Positions 9,029 to 21,690 of a DNA stretch of 64,000 bases are shown here, piece by piece. The position numbers and the translations under genes are program-made. The stretch comes from CAIWHR01 sp963809965 (GTDB lineage Bacteria > Pseudomonadota > Gammaproteobacteria > Burkholderiales > Casimicrobiaceae), in the NCBI GenBank assembly GCA_963809965.1, contig CAWELU010000057.1, forward strand, positions 72,419 to 136,418. Direction: 5' to 3'. The notes under the pieces are model-generated. The model was not told where the DNA came from, did not search any database, and was given only the letters and a program-made list of their open reading frames with translations. The stretch's first letter is position 1. Every line of letters begins with the position of its first letter.

Positions 9029-10531
9029 ATGGAATTTACCATAAAAAGCGGCAGTCCCGAGAAGCAGCGGAGCGCCTGCGTCGTGGTGGGCGTGTTCGAC
9101 AACCGCAAGCTTTCGCTGTCCGCGGAGCTGATCGACCGTGCGTCGAACGGTTATGTCAGCGAAATCATCCGCCGCGGGGACATGGAGGGCAAGCTCGGCG
9201 CGACGCTGCTGCTGCACAACGTGCGCGGCACGCTTGCCGACCGCGTGTTGCTGATCGGCCTGGGCAAGGAGCGCGATTTCCGCGACAAGGAGTTCCGTTC
9301 GGCGATGACCTCGGCGGTCAAGCTGCTGAACGAGACCGGATCCTACGAGGCGGTCCTCTATCTGACCGAGGAAAAGGTCAAGCGGCGCGAAGTCGCCTGG
9401 CGGGTCGAGCATGCCGTCGTGGTCGCGATGGAGGCGGTGTACCGGTTCGACCAGATGAAGAGCGAGAAGTCGGAGGTGCGCCGGCCGCTGCGCAAGCTCA
9501 CGCTGTCGGTGCCGCAGCGCTCGGACCTGGCGGCGGGCGAAGCCGCGGCTGCGCGCGGGCTCGCGATCGCCCACGGCATGGACCTGGCGCGCGACCTGGG
9601 CAACCTGCCCAGCAACTTCTGCACGCCGAGTTACCTCGCCGAGCGTGCGCTGGCCATGGCGCAGGAGTTCCCCGACCTCAAGGTGACCGTCCTCGAGCGC
9701 AAGGATATGGAAGCCCTCGGGATGGGCGCGCTCCTTTCGGTGACCAGCGGCACGGAACAGCCGCCGCGATTCATCGTGATCGAGTACCACGGCACCGGGC
9801 GCAAACAGAAGCCGCTGGTACTCATCGGCAAGGGAATCACCTTCGATTCCGGCGGCATCTCGTTGAAGCCGGCGGCGGACATGGACCAGATGAAGTTCGA
9901 CATGTGCGGCGCGGCCAGCGTCATGGGCACGCTGCGGGCCGTCGCGGAGCTGAAGGCGAAGCTGCATGTCGTCGGTCTCGTCGCCGCATGCGAGAACATG
10001 CCCTCCGGTCGGGCGACCAAGCCCGGCGACGTCGTCAAGAGCATGTCGGGCCAGACGATCGAGATCCTGAACACCGATGCCGAAGGACGGCTGATTCTCG
10101 CCGATGCGCTGACGTACGCGGAGCGTTACGAGCCCGAGGCTGTCGTCGACGTCGCGACGTTGACCGGCGCGATGGTCATCGCGCTGGGACACGTCGCGTC
10201 CGGCGTGTTCAGCAACAGCGAGACGCTCGCGCGCGCGTTGATCGCGGCCGGCGACGACGCCTACGACCGCGGCTGGCAGATGCCGCTGTGGGACGATTAC
10301 CAGGAGGATCTCAACAGCAACTTCGGCGACTTCGCCAACGTCGGAAGTCGCGCGGCCGGCAGCATCACCGCGGCGTGCTTTCTGTCGCGTTTCGCGAAGA
10401 AGTTCGACTGGGCGCATCTGGACATCGCGGGGGTCGCGTGGAAGGACGGCAAGAAGAAGGGAGCGACCGGCCGGCCGGTCCCGCTGCTGACGACATGGCT
10501 CCTGAACCAGGAGTCCGTGCCACCGACGTAG
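9029..10531 (+). CDS. pepA: leucyl aminopeptidase (M17)
   Basis: This is a 500-residue cytosolic dizinc aminopeptidase of family M17 that removes N-terminal residues from peptides. The C-terminal catalytic domain shows the signature NTDAEGRL (348-355) and the metal- and substrate-binding sequence GKGITFDSGGISLKP. The ATG at 9029 (MEFTIKSG) is preferred over upstream in-frame codons because GGGGA precedes it and family members start here. In E. coli this protein also binds DNA; the dyad in its own promoter here makes autoregulation conceivable, but that is inference. The pepA-holC order is conserved in proteobacteria. Confidence 0.96.
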   Translation: MEFTIKSGSPEKQRSACVVVGVFDNRKLSLSAELIDRASNGYVSEIIRRGDMEGKLGATLLLHNVRGTLADRVLLIGLGKERDFRDKEFRSAMTSAVKLLNETGSYEAVLYLTEEKVKRREVAWRVEHAVVVAMEAVYRFDQMKSEKSEVRRPLRKLTLSVPQRSDLAAGEAAAARGLAIAHGMDLARDLGNLPSNFCTPSYLAERALAMAQEFPDLKVTVLERKDMEALGMGALLSVTSGTEQPPRFIVIEYHGTGRKQKPLVLIGKGITFDSGGISLKPAADMDQMKFDMCGAASVMGTLRAVAELKAKLHVVGLVAACENMPSGRATKPGDVVKSMSGQTIEILNTDAEGRLILADALTYAERYEPEAVVDVATLTGAMVIALGHVASGVFSNSETLARALIAAGDDAYDRGWQMPLWDDYQEDLNSNFGDFANVGSRAAGSITAACFLSRFAKKFDWAHLDIAGVAWKDGKKKGATGRPVPLLTTWLLNQESVPPT

Positions 10532-10562
10532 CGCCACGTTCGGCTGACGCCCTCCCGCGGCG

Positions 10563-10988
10563 ATGACGACGATCGATTTCTACACGCACTGCGCCAACCG
10601 CCTCGAGGTCGCGACGAGGATCATCGCCAAGGCATGGGCGCAGCACGGCAGCGTGCGCGTGCTTACGTCTGGCGAGGACGCCACCGTCGAGCTCGATCGG
10701 TTCCTCTGGCTGTGGCCGGCGACGGGATTCATGCCGCATTGCCGGCTCGCTTCTCCGCTGGCCGGCGCCACGCCGATCGTGATCGACCACCTGCTCGAGC
10801 ATCAGGGCCCGGCCGCGGTTCTGGTCAACCTGCACGCCTCGCCACCACCGTTCTTTTCGCGGTTCGACCGGCTGGCCGAGATCGTCGGCGCCGACGAAGC
10901 GGATGCGGCGGGGGCACGCGAGCGCTGGAAGTTCTACAAGGCCCGCGGGTACGAGGTCCGCTCGCACGATATGTCGCGGTTGGGATAG
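10563..10988 (+). CDS. holC: DNA polymerase III chi subunit
   Basis: The 141-residue product matches HolC: it begins MTTIDFYTHCANRLEVA and contains ATGFMPHCRL and the WKFYKARGYEV tail. Chi bridges the clamp loader (via psi) to single-stranded DNA-binding protein. It follows pepA by 31 bp. In many relatives valS comes next, but here about 5.3 kb of other genes intervene. Confidence 0.93.
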   Translation: MTTIDFYTHCANRLEVATRIIAKAWAQHGSVRVLTSGEDATVELDRFLWLWPATGFMPHCRLASPLAGATPIVIDHLLEHQGPAAVLVNLHASPPPFFSRFDRLAEIVGADEADAAGARERWKFYKARGYEVRSHDMSRLG

Positions 10989-10991
10989 GCA

Positions 10992-11981
10992 ATGCCCACC
11001 GCACGCGAATTGCTGGAGCAGGCCGATGCGCTGATGCGTCGCAATCGGGAGCGGGTCGAGGATGCCGCGATTCCCGAGCTCACGGACATGGTGCCGGAAT
11101 CGGCATTGGAAGAGCCTGCGCCACCGGTCGTGCTGGAAGACGTGCCGGAACGCGCGAAGATGAACGGGACGATTGAGTCCGCATCGATATCCGAATCGAT
11201 CCTCGCCGAGGGCGAGCCGTCGGTGTGGCTCGACGAAGCAGCCCTCGGCGCGGAGAGCATTATCGGGACTGCGCCGGATTCGATCATTGCCGTTGTGCCC
11301 GAGTCTGATGCACCGCGTGTGCCCGAGGCTGCGCCGGAATTCGCGATTGACTCGGTGAGTGCGCCGGAGGCATATCCGATAGCGGTGGACGAGTTCGACG
11401 TCGTGAGTGCGCCGGAGGCACATCCGATTGTGGTGAACGAGCTCGACACCGCCCAGGCGCTGGAGCCGCAATCGACAACGGTGGACGAAATGAAACCGTG
11501 GGATGCGCCTGCATCGACGGAGACGGTCGACGCGCCGTCGGCGGACCCGTTCGCAATCGCCCCGGACGAGTCGATCGTGCCGAGCGCGCCGGTGTTGGTG
11601 GAGTCACGCGAAGCGCCGTCGGCGCTGTGGATCCCGGTCGACGCGAACACGCCAGAAGTCGTCCCGGCGCAGGAAGACCAGGTACCCATGCCCGTTGCGA
11701 TTCCGGACGAGGCGATCTCCCAGCCAAGTGCCCGCGGCGACGACATGGCGCGATGGGAGGCGCTGGCCGAGGAAATCCGGATGCAGGTGCTGCAGCGGAT
11801 CGACATCTTCACCGACACCGGCCTCAAGGAGCAGTTGAACGAGCGGCTGCAACCGCTCGTCGATCGCGCAAGCGCGGAGCTCGTCGGAACGATCAGCATG
11901 CATGTCGGCCAGCTGTTGCGCGCCTACGTGGCCGAAGCGATCGAGCGCGAGATCGAGAAATGGCGAGCCGGCGGCGGTTGA
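10992..11981 (+). CDS. acidic repeat protein of unknown function
   Basis: The 329-residue product starts 3 bp after holC. Residues 1-25 form a short helix-like segment (ARELLEQADALMRRNRERVED). About 220 residues of Glu/Ala/Pro/Val-rich low-complexity sequence follow, including an exact-length duplication of SAPEA(Y/H)PI modules. The C-terminal 75 residues (from WEALAEEIRMQVLQRID) are regular, amphipathic and coiled-coil-like and look like the functional domain. There is no signal peptide or membrane segment. I do not recognise a named family. Similar tripartite proteins with a conserved C-terminal helix bundle occur beside holC in betaproteobacteria, so a link to the replisome is possible but unproven. 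Confidence 0.7.
   Translation: MPTARELLEQADALMRRNRERVEDAAIPELTDMVPESALEEPAPPVVLEDVPERAKMNGTIESASISESILAEGEPSVWLDEAALGAESIIGTAPDSIIAVVPESDAPRVPEAAPEFAIDSVSAPEAYPIAVDEFDVVSAPEAHPIVVNELDTAQALEPQSTTVDEMKPWDAPASTETVDAPSADPFAIAPDESIVPSAPVLVESREAPSALWIPVDANTPEVVPAQEDQVPMPVAIPDEAISQPSARGDDMARWEALAEEIRMQVLQRIDIFTDTGLKEQLNERLQPLVDRASAELVGTISMHVGQLLRAYVAEAIEREIEKWRAGGG
11355..11450 (+). repeat. 48-bp tandem duplication inside the acidic repeat protein
   Basis: Two adjacent 48-bp units (11355-11402 and 11403-11450) begin GTGAGTGCGCCGGAGGCA and encode 16-residue modules differing by a few substitutions. The period is a multiple of three, so it changes the length of the acidic linker without breaking the frame. 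Confidence 0.85.
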
Positions 11982-12062
11982 CGTGAAGCGCGCGCACGGT
12001 GCGGATTTGCAAGGCGGACGGGCGGCCCGGGGCTGCCCGTCCGGCTTCGGGGAGCGACGACG

Positions 12063-13079
12063 ATGATCATCGTGATGGAGCGTGAAGCGACCGAAGGCCA
12101 GGTTGCCGCGGTCGAGGCGAAGATCCGGGCGAACGGTCTTGACGTCCACGTTTCGCGGGGCACCGAGCGCACGTTGATCGGAGCGGTTGGCGACGAACGC
12201 GCGCTCGATCCCGAGATGTTCGACCCGATGCCGGGGGTGGAAAAGTCGCTGCATATCCTGAAGCCGTACAAGCTCGTCGCCCGCGAATGGCACAAGGCGA
12301 ACACGGTGATCGACTGCGGCGGCATTCCGATCGGCGGCGCGACCGTGCAGGTGATCGCGGGGCCGTGCTCGGTCGAAACCGAGGCGCAGATGAATGCGGC
12401 GGCGGAAGGCGTGCGCGCCGGCGGCGCGCGGCTGATGCGCGGCGGCGCATTCAAGCCGCGGACTTCACCCTATGCTTTCCAAGGCAAGGGCGTGGAAGGC
12501 CTCAAGCTGCTGAAGGACGCGGCGGCGCGGCAGGGCCTGCCGGTCGTCACCGAGCTGATGGACGTGCGCATGCTCGACGCCTTCGTGGCGCATGGCGTCG
12601 ACGTGATCCAGATCGGCACGCGCAACATGCAGAACTTCGACCTGCTGAAGGCGGTCGGCCAGGTGACCACACCGGTGATCCTGAAGCGGGGGATGAGCGC
12701 GACGATCAGCGAGTGGCTGATGGCGGCCGAGTACATCGCGGCCGGGGGCAACCACAACATAGTGTTCTGCGAGCGCGGGATCAGGACCTTCGAGACCGCG
12801 TACCGCAATGTGCTCGACGTCACCGCGATTCCCGTGTTGAAGCGCGAAACGCACCTGCCGGTCATCGTCGACCCGTCGCACGCGGGCGGTAAGGCGTGGA
12901 TGGTCCCGGCGCTTTCCTGCGCGGCCGTTGCCGCGGGCGCGGACGGACTCCTGATCGAGATCCATCCGACACCGAGCGAGGCCTGGTGCGACGCCGACCA
13001 GGCCCTGACGCCGATCGAGTTTGCGACCCTGATGCATCAGCTCGTGGGCATCGCGCGCGCGGTCGGCCGCGACCTCTAG
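12063..13079 (+). CDS. aroF: 3-deoxy-7-phosphoheptulonate (DAHP) synthase, type I-beta
   Basis: This enzyme condenses phosphoenolpyruvate and erythrose 4-phosphate, the first step of the shikimate pathway. At 338 residues it has the length and layout of the Thermotoga-type I-beta enzymes. An N-terminal ferredoxin-like domain (1-75, MIIVMEREATEGQVAAVE) that can mediate feedback control is followed by the catalytic barrel with IAGPCSVET, FKPRTSPYAFQG, IVDPSHAGGKAW and HPTPSEAWCDADQAL. It stands in the interval between holC and valS, transcribed with its neighbours, and the tight spacing suggests no separate function from general aromatic biosynthesis. Confidence 0.93.
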   Translation: MIIVMEREATEGQVAAVEAKIRANGLDVHVSRGTERTLIGAVGDERALDPEMFDPMPGVEKSLHILKPYKLVAREWHKANTVIDCGGIPIGGATVQVIAGPCSVETEAQMNAAAEGVRAGGARLMRGGAFKPRTSPYAFQGKGVEGLKLLKDAAARQGLPVVTELMDVRMLDAFVAHGVDVIQIGTRNMQNFDLLKAVGQVTTPVILKRGMSATISEWLMAAEYIAAGGNHNIVFCERGIRTFETAYRNVLDVTAIPVLKRETHLPVIVDPSHAGGKAWMVPALSCAAVAAGADGLLIEIHPTPSEAWCDADQALTPIEFATLMHQLVGIARAVGRDL

Positions 13080-13173
13080 CGCAACCGGGACCCGGCGCGG
13101 GGAGCGGATCTCGCGCATACGCGTGGGCCAGCGCGAGGCGCGACGAGGGCCGCGTGGCGTACCATCGGTTCTC

Positions 13174-13846
13174 ATGTTCGAGCTCGACGGAATCGAGCAC
13201 CGGTACGGCGCGGTGACCGCGGTGCGGGTCGATGCATGGCGCGCGGCCGCCGGCGAGCACTGGCTGCTGGCGGGTCCGTCGGGCAGCGGCAAGTCGACGC
13301 TGCTGCACATCCTCGCCGGGCTGACGACGCCGACGAGCCGGGGTCGTCGTCGTCGGCGGCACCGATCTCGCCACGCTTGCACGGCGCCGCGCGCGACCGC
13401 TGGCGCGGCCGCACGATCGGTCTCGTGCCGCAGCGGCTGCATCTCGTCGGCGCGCTCGACGTCGCGCGACAACCTGCGGCTCGCGCAATACCTGGCCGGG
13501 TATGCCGTGGACGCAGCGCGCGTGGGAGCGTTGCTCGAGGCGGTCGGCGTCGCGGATCTCGCGCATCGCTATCCCGCGCGAGCTGTCGCAGGGGCAGGCG
13601 CAGCGCGTCGCGATCGCGCGCGCGGTCGTCAACCGGCCGGCGCTGGTGCTGGCCGACGAGCCGACGGCGAACCTCGACGACGCGCACGCGGCGGCGGCGC
13701 TCGATCTCCTGCGCGCGCAGGCGATCGCGAGCGGCGCGACGCTCGTCGTCGCGTCGCACGACGCGCGGGTGCGGCCGCTGCTGCCGCATCGCTACGCCTT
13801 GCCCGCCCGCCGCGCCGATGACGTCGATCGCGAGGAAGCCGCATGA
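13174..13846 (+). CDS. ABC transporter ATP-binding protein (frameshifted)
   Basis: The start MFELDGIEHRYGAV leads to a Walker A motif GPSGSGKST (about nt 13276-13302). After breaks near 13335 and 13390-13560 a second frame supplies the signature RELSQGQAQRVAIAR and the Walker B/D-loop LVLADEPTANLDD, ending with an H-loop in VVASHDARV. Joined, the protein is about 224 residues, the size of a LolD/MacB-type ATPase. The permease gene follows 25 bp later, so the pair is a two-gene FtsX-type exporter. The substrate is unknown. I attribute the frameshifts to sequence errors because all motifs are intact. Confidence 0.8.
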
Positions 13847-13871
13847 TTCGGGTGCTGCCGATGGCGAGGGC

Positions 13872-15134
13872 ATGAACGTCGTCCGGCTCGCGCTGGCCTA
13901 CGCGCGGCGCCGTCCGCTCGCGACGATGCTGAACGTCGCTGCTCGCTGGCCGTCGGCGTCGCGACGATGACGCGTGGTGATCGCTGCTTGTCGCGCGAGC
14001 TCGAGACAGCGGCTCGCGCGCGAGGCGGCGGGCATCGACCTCGTCGTCGGCGCCAAGGGCAGCCCGCTGCAGCTCGTGCTCGCCGGCATCTATCACGCGG
14101 ACGTGCCGCCCGGGAACGTGCCGCTGGCCGCGGTCGAGGAGCTGGCGCGCAATCCGCTGGTCGCGGCAGGTGATTCCGCTGGCGCTCGGCGACAGCTTTC
14201 GCGGATTCCGGATCGTCGGAACCGAACCGTCGTTCATCGCGCACTACGGCGCGACGCTGGCGCAGGGGACGGATGTGGACGGCACCGATGGAAGCGGTGC
14301 TCGGCAGCGAGGTGGCGCGCGCGATCGGGACTCGCGATCGGCGGCGTCATTCACGCGGCTCGCACGGACTTGGCGAGGGCGGCGGGGATCATGGCGACGC
14401 GCCGTACCGCGTCGTCGGCGTGCTCGCGCCGACCGGGCGCGTGATCGATCGGCTCGTGCTGACCGGCGATCGAGAGCGTCTGGAAGGTGCACGAGCACGT
14501 CGATCCGGACGACGACCATGCCGCTGCCGCGACGCCGCACGAGACCTCGGCTACCGGCAGCGCGAACCGGGTCCGCGGAACCGGCACGCGAAGTCACGCT
14601 GGCGCTGGTCAAGTACACGAGCCCCGTGGCCGCGGCGAGCCTGCCGCGCGCGATCAACGCCGAAACGGTGCTGCAGGCGGCGTCGCCCGCCTACGAGTCC
14701 GCGCGGCTGCTCACCGTGTTCGGCGTCGGCATCGACGTCGATCCGCGGCTTCGCGCTGCTGCTGATCGGCTGCCTCGGCGTTCGGCCTGTTCGTCGCGCT
14801 GACGCAGGCGCTCGACGAGCGGCGCTACGATCTCGCGATCATGCGCGCGCTCGGCGCGTCGCGCGGCACCGTGGTGGCGGTGCTGCTGATCGAAAGCCTG
14901 CTGCTCGCGGCGACCGGGCTGGTCATCGGGCTCGTGCTCGCGCACGTGCTCGCGGCGAGCGTCGGGGCGTGGCTGCCGGCCGCCGGCGCCTCTCGCGGCC
15001 GGCGCGCGGGCATGGCAGCCGGAGGAATGGGGCATCGTCGCGCTGGCGCTCGGTGCGCGGGTATAATCGCCACGCTGCTTCCCGCATGGCGCGCGTACCG
15101 GCTCGATGTCGCCGCCACGCTTGCGGATCAGTGA
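13872..15134 (+). CDS. FtsX-like ABC transporter permease (several frameshifts)
   Basis: The gene starts MNVVRLALAYARRRPLA and ends LLPAWRAYRLDVAATLADQ, about 420 residues when repaired. Frames must be switched at least five times. Recognisable pieces in order are IDLVVGAKGSPLQLVLAGIY, then RIVGTEPSFIAHYGATLA in the periplasmic domain, then PYRVVGVLAPTGRVIDRLVLT. Next comes LVKYTSPVAAASLPRAIN and finally the membrane region with YDLAIMRALGASRGTVVAVL. This is the LolC/MacB-like topology with one N-terminal and three C-terminal helices. It is the most heavily broken gene in the window, yet conservation is high across every fragment, which argues for base-calling errors and not for a decaying pseudogene. 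Confidence 0.72.
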
Positions 15135-15192
15135 ACTTGCGACCGGCGCGGCGGCCGATGAATTGCGAAGTCCGTGCGCCGGTGGGGGTGCC

Positions 15193-15665
15193 ATGAGCCG
15201 TATCGTTGCCGTGTTCGCGCTCGTCGTCGCCGGTGTCGCACTTCGCGTCTGGCGATGACGACAGGCATTCCGCAGTCCGGATTGCCGAGCGCCATCGATT
15301 ACGGCGCGACGCTCCTGCCCGAGCGCGCCGGCGTCGTGTCGTGGAAGCACGCTGGCGCAGGTGACTCCGGTGCAAGCAGGGCGGCAAGATGGTGGCCGAG
15401 TTCTCGAAGGACATCCTGGCGCTCGACAAGCAGGACGTGAAGCGTCCAGGGCTTCATCATTCCGCTCGACATGGGCGACAAGCAGAAGCGATTCCTCCTC
15501 TCCGCGGTGCCGCCGCACTGCTCGTTCTGCCTGCCGGCGGGCCCGGATGCGGTCGTCGAGGTCGCTCGCGAAGACGCCGGTCAAGTACGGCTTCGAGCCG
15601 ATCCCTGTCGTCGTCGGCGGCGGTACCGGGTTGTTTCGTCAGGCTGCACCGGTGGTGCGCCGTAA
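15193..15665 (+). CDS. DUF3299 family exported protein (frameshifted)
   Basis: The ATG at 15193 (MSRIVAVFALVVAGVAL) begins a hydrophobic signal sequence. After frame changes the body reads LDKQDVKVQGFIIPLDMG, then QKRFLLSAVPPHCSFCLP and VLAKTPVKYGFEPIPVVV, which is the hallmark sequence of the DUF3299 family with its conserved PPHCxFC motif. These periplasmic or lipoprotein-like proteins of about 160-190 residues are often found beside FtsX-type ABC transporters, as here. The CxxC-like motif suggests metal or redox chemistry, but the function is not known. The stop at 15665 depends on one uncertain indel. Confidence 0.65.
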
Positions 15666-15718
15666 GGCAGCGGGCGGCGCGAGCGACCAAGCGCGTAGCG
15701 AGACAAATGGAGCACGCC

Positions 15719-16204
15719 ATGAACCGACGCAATTTCCTCACTCGTGCGCTGGGTGTGCTCGGGGGCACCGTGGCGCTACGTCAGACCGCACCCGTCTACG
15801 CGCAGGGATCGACCGTCGCGAAGATCGTCAAGACCGAGGCGGAGTGGAAGAAGCTGCTCACACCCCAGCAATTCCACGTGCTGCGCCAGGAAGGGACCGA
15901 GGCGCCGTTCACGAGCCCGCTGAACAACGAAAAGCGCAAGGGAACGTTCGTCTGCGCCGCGTGCGAGTTGCCGTTGTTCGACTCGGGCACCAAGTACGAC
16001 AGCGGCACCGGCTGGCCGAGCTTCTACGACCACATCCACGGTAACGTCGAGACGAAGGTGGATTTCAAGCTGCTCTACCCGCGCACCGAGTATCACTGTG
16101 CGCGTTGCGGCGGGCACCAGGGGCACGTGTTCGACGACGGCCCGAAGCCGACGGGCCTGCGTTACTGCAACAACGGCGTCGCGCTGAAGTTCGTCGCGGC
16201 CTGA
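15719..16204 (+). CDS. msrB: Tat-exported peptide-methionine (R)-S-oxide reductase
   Basis: MsrB reduces the R-epimer of methionine sulfoxide. The product (161 residues from nt 15719) starts with a twin-arginine signal, MNRRNFLTRALGVLGG, and an ALRQTAPVYA cleavage region, so it acts in the periplasm and not the cytosol. The zinc site is formed by CAAC and CARC, and the catalytic Cys lies in the RYCNNGVALKF motif close to the C-terminus. A second ATG at 15707 would add four residues. It follows DUF3299 and the ABC exporter in the same direction, which together suggest an envelope-maintenance group. Confidence 0.9.
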   Translation: MNRRNFLTRALGVLGGTVALRQTAPVYAQGSTVAKIVKTEAEWKKLLTPQQFHVLRQEGTEAPFTSPLNNEKRKGTFVCAACELPLFDSGTKYDSGTGWPSFYDHIHGNVETKVDFKLLYPRTEYHCARCGGHQGHVFDDGPKPTGLRYCNNGVALKFVAA

Positions 16205-16296
16205 TCCGGTAGCACCGTCGACGCCGGCCCGGGTTGCGTGCCCAGGACAACGCTGCCGGCCCTCCTATCCGGCGTCGGGTGGCGCCGGCATTCCGC

Positions 16297-16302
16297 TATA
16301 AT
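16297..16302 (+). promoter_or_regulatory. -10 element upstream of valS
   Basis: A perfect TATAAT lies 47 bp before the valS ATG. No good -35 hexamer is visible at the right distance. Confidence 0.45.
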
Positions 16303-16348
16303 TTCAAGCTTTTGCACACCCGTGGCCGGGTCGGCCGCGGGCGCCGCC

Positions 16349-19191
<2,843 letters not shown>

Positions 19192-19195
19192 GCAC

Positions 19196-20443
19196 ACGTT
19201 CCGCGCACTCTCCAACCGGAACTTCCGGTTGTTCTTCATCGGTCAGGGCACCTCGCTCATCGGCACCTGGCTGCAGCAGGTCGCGATGGGGTGGCTCACC
19301 TATCGGCTGACCGGGTCGGCGTGGCTCCTCGGCGTCGTCGCCTTCTGCGGCAGCGCGGGCATCCTGCTGTTCGGAACGTTTGCCGGCGTGGTCGCCGACC
19401 ATGTGAATCGGCGGCGTGCGCTCTACGTCACGCAGTCGCTGATGCTCGCTCAGGCAGTCGTGCTGGCGCTCCTCGTCTGGTCCGGGCACATCGCCGTGTG
19501 GCACCTGATCGTGCTCGCGCTATGGCTGGGCGTCGTGTCGGCTTTCGACATTCCGCTGCGCCAATCGCTGTGGGTGCACCTGGTCGAGGATCGCAACGAT
19601 CTGCCCAACGCCATCGCGCTCAACTCGTTCCTGGTCAACGTCGCGCGCGCCATCGGGCCGGCGCTCGGCGGGTTATTGCTCGCGGTGGCGAGCGAAGCCG
19701 TGTGCTTTGCCCTGAACGCGCTGTCGTTCCTCGCCGTCATCGTCGCGATCGGCCGGATGCGCTGGGCGCGCGAGCCGTCGCCCGTCGCCCGCAAGGGAAG
19801 CTGGTGGGCGAGCTGGGTCGAGGGCTTTCGCTATGTGTCCGACCACGGACCCGCGCGCACGCTGCTGATCCTGGTCGCGCTGCTCTCGTGGACGATCAAC
19901 CCGTATTCGTCGCTGCTGCCCGTGTATGCGAAGGACATCTTCGGCGGCGGTCCGCAGACGCTCGGCTTCCTGCTCGCCGCGGCCGGCGCGGGCGCCCTCG
20001 CAAGCACGCTCTATCTCGCGAGCCGCACGACGGTCCGCGGCCTCGGGCGCGTGATCGGCATTGCGACGGCGACCTGCGGCATTGCGCTGGCCGCGTTTTC
20101 GTATCTCGCAGTCTTTCCGTCGCGCTCGCGCTGATGGTGCTCGTGGGTGGCGGCGTCATCCTCGCGGCGGCGGGCACGAACACGATCCTGCAGACGATCG
20201 TCGAGGACCGGATGCGCGGGCGCCTCGCCGGATTCTTCTCGCTGGCGTTTCTCGGCGTCGCGCCGCTCGGCAACCTCGCGGCCGGCGCACTGGCCGGTGC
20301 GTTCGGCGCGCCGGCGGCATTCGCGCTGAACGGAGCGATCGCAACGCATGGCCGCCGTCTGGTTCTGGCGCGCGCTTCCCGCGCTGCGTGACGTCCTGCG
20401 CCCGATGTACGTCCGGCTCGGCATCATCACCGACGAGTCGTAG
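19196..20443 (+). CDS. major facilitator superfamily transporter (frameshifted, start unclear)
   Basis: Conserved sequence begins directly after the valS stop (TFRALSNRNFRLFFIGQG) but no ATG or GTG is in frame. The first formal start is a TTG at 19229, and the true start may be hidden by an indel. About ten hydrophobic segments follow, with the MFS loop 2-3 motif GVVADHVNRRRALY. Frame breaks near 20120 and 20345 lead to MVLVGGGVILAAAGTNTILQ and to VWFWRALPALRDVLRP before a TAG at 20443. The layout matches the MFS_3/enterobactin-exporter-like group of about 410 residues. The substrate cannot be inferred. Confidence 0.78.
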
Positions 20444-20486
20444 CCGGCGTTCGCACACCCGCCGAGGGGCCCCGCACTTTGGACAT

Positions 20487-21668
20487 TCAGACCCGCGATT
20501 CCAGGCGCTCGACGAAGCCGGTCACTTCCTCCCGGTCGTGATAGAGCTGGCGCAGGGAAATTCGATAGCGCTGCCGGCGCGGTTGCCGCAGCACCTCGTC
20601 GATGATCTGCCGCAGCGGCCGCATTTCGTCGTAGCGCTTCTTCATCGGCAGCTTGAGGTTGAAGATCGCGCGCCGGGCGAAGCCATCGGCCATCCATCTG
20701 GCGACGACCGTGGCGATCTTCGACGGCTGGTCGGCGATGTCGCACACGAGCCAATCCACCGGCCGGCGCGGTCGGAAGGTGAGGCCGTCCGCGCGGACGT
20801 GGGTGACGAGCGGGTCGGTGGCCACTTCGCCCTTCAGCGCGCCGTTGTCCACCGCGGTGACGCGCACGCCGCGCTGCACGAGCTGCCAGGTCCAGCCGCC
20901 CGGTGCGGCGCCGAGGTCGACGGCGCGCATGCCGGCGTCGGATTGCCTCATGCTCGCGGCCGGCGAGGAACGTGCGGAACGCTTCGGCGAGCTTGAGCGT
21001 CGAGCGCGAGGGTGCGGCGCGTGGCAGGTGCAGTCGCGGGATTCCCATCGGCCATGGGCTGGCCCAAGGGGCGACGCTGGCGCCGATGTACGCGTGCGCG
21101 CCGTCGACGAACAGCACATGGAGGTTGGCTCCCGAGCGTGCGGTGCACGCCTGGCCACCGGCGCTCTCGGTCGACGTGCAACATGCCGCGTTCGACGAGC
21201 ACGTGCGCGAGACGCGCGGCGAGCGATCGCGTGAGGCCCGACAGCTCCTTGCCGTCGTTCGTGTCCGGCGTCTCGAGCCGCAATTCACCGAAAACGGCGC
21301 GGCCGCGCGCGGCGTGAGGCACGCCCGGCAACGGAAACTCGGCGCGAAAATGCTCGACCAATGCCGATAGCGCGGCGATGCGATCCGGGCGTCCCTTCGT
21401 CGCGGCCGGATCGAACAGCGCGTGCGGCCCGGTGCCGAAGAAGAGCGACCGGACGAAGATCGGCGGCACGTTCGCGAGGGCGCTTGGCCAGCGTTGCGCA
21501 TCGAACGGACGCGGCGTGGCCACCACGAAGCCGCGGCCGATCGGCGCATCGAACGGCGAGGGTTGCCTGTGCGTTCGCGGCGACCCGCGCGAGATCGGTG
21601 GCCGCTTCCGGCTCGAAGCCGGCGCGGCAATGGGCAACGAGTACCGCGGGAGGTGCCACCTGCGGCAT
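20487..21668 (-). CDS. rlmM: 23S rRNA 2'-O-methyltransferase RlmM (frameshifted)
   Basis: RlmM methylates the ribose of C2498 in 23S rRNA using S-adenosylmethionine. The start MPQVAPPAVLVAHCRAGFE leads to a THUMP-like N-terminal half containing VVATPRPFDAQRWPSALANV and PIFVRSLFFGTG. The catalytic half has the SAM motif MRAVDLGAAPGGWTWQLV, VDWLVCDIADQPSKIA and IFNLKLPMKKRYDEM, and ends QLYHDREEVTGFVERLESRV. At least three frame changes (near 21560, 21190 and 20960) are required. The repaired length of about 393 residues fits the family. It starts 22 bp after rhlE stops, on the same strand. Confidence 0.85.
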
Positions 21669-21690
21669 CGAACAACCGCCAGCCGGACGC

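Noticed and set aside
10365..11471. 368-codon minus-strand frame over holC and the acidic protein
   Set aside because: Low-complexity antisense translation; the plus-strand genes have better ribosome-binding context and known homology (holC).
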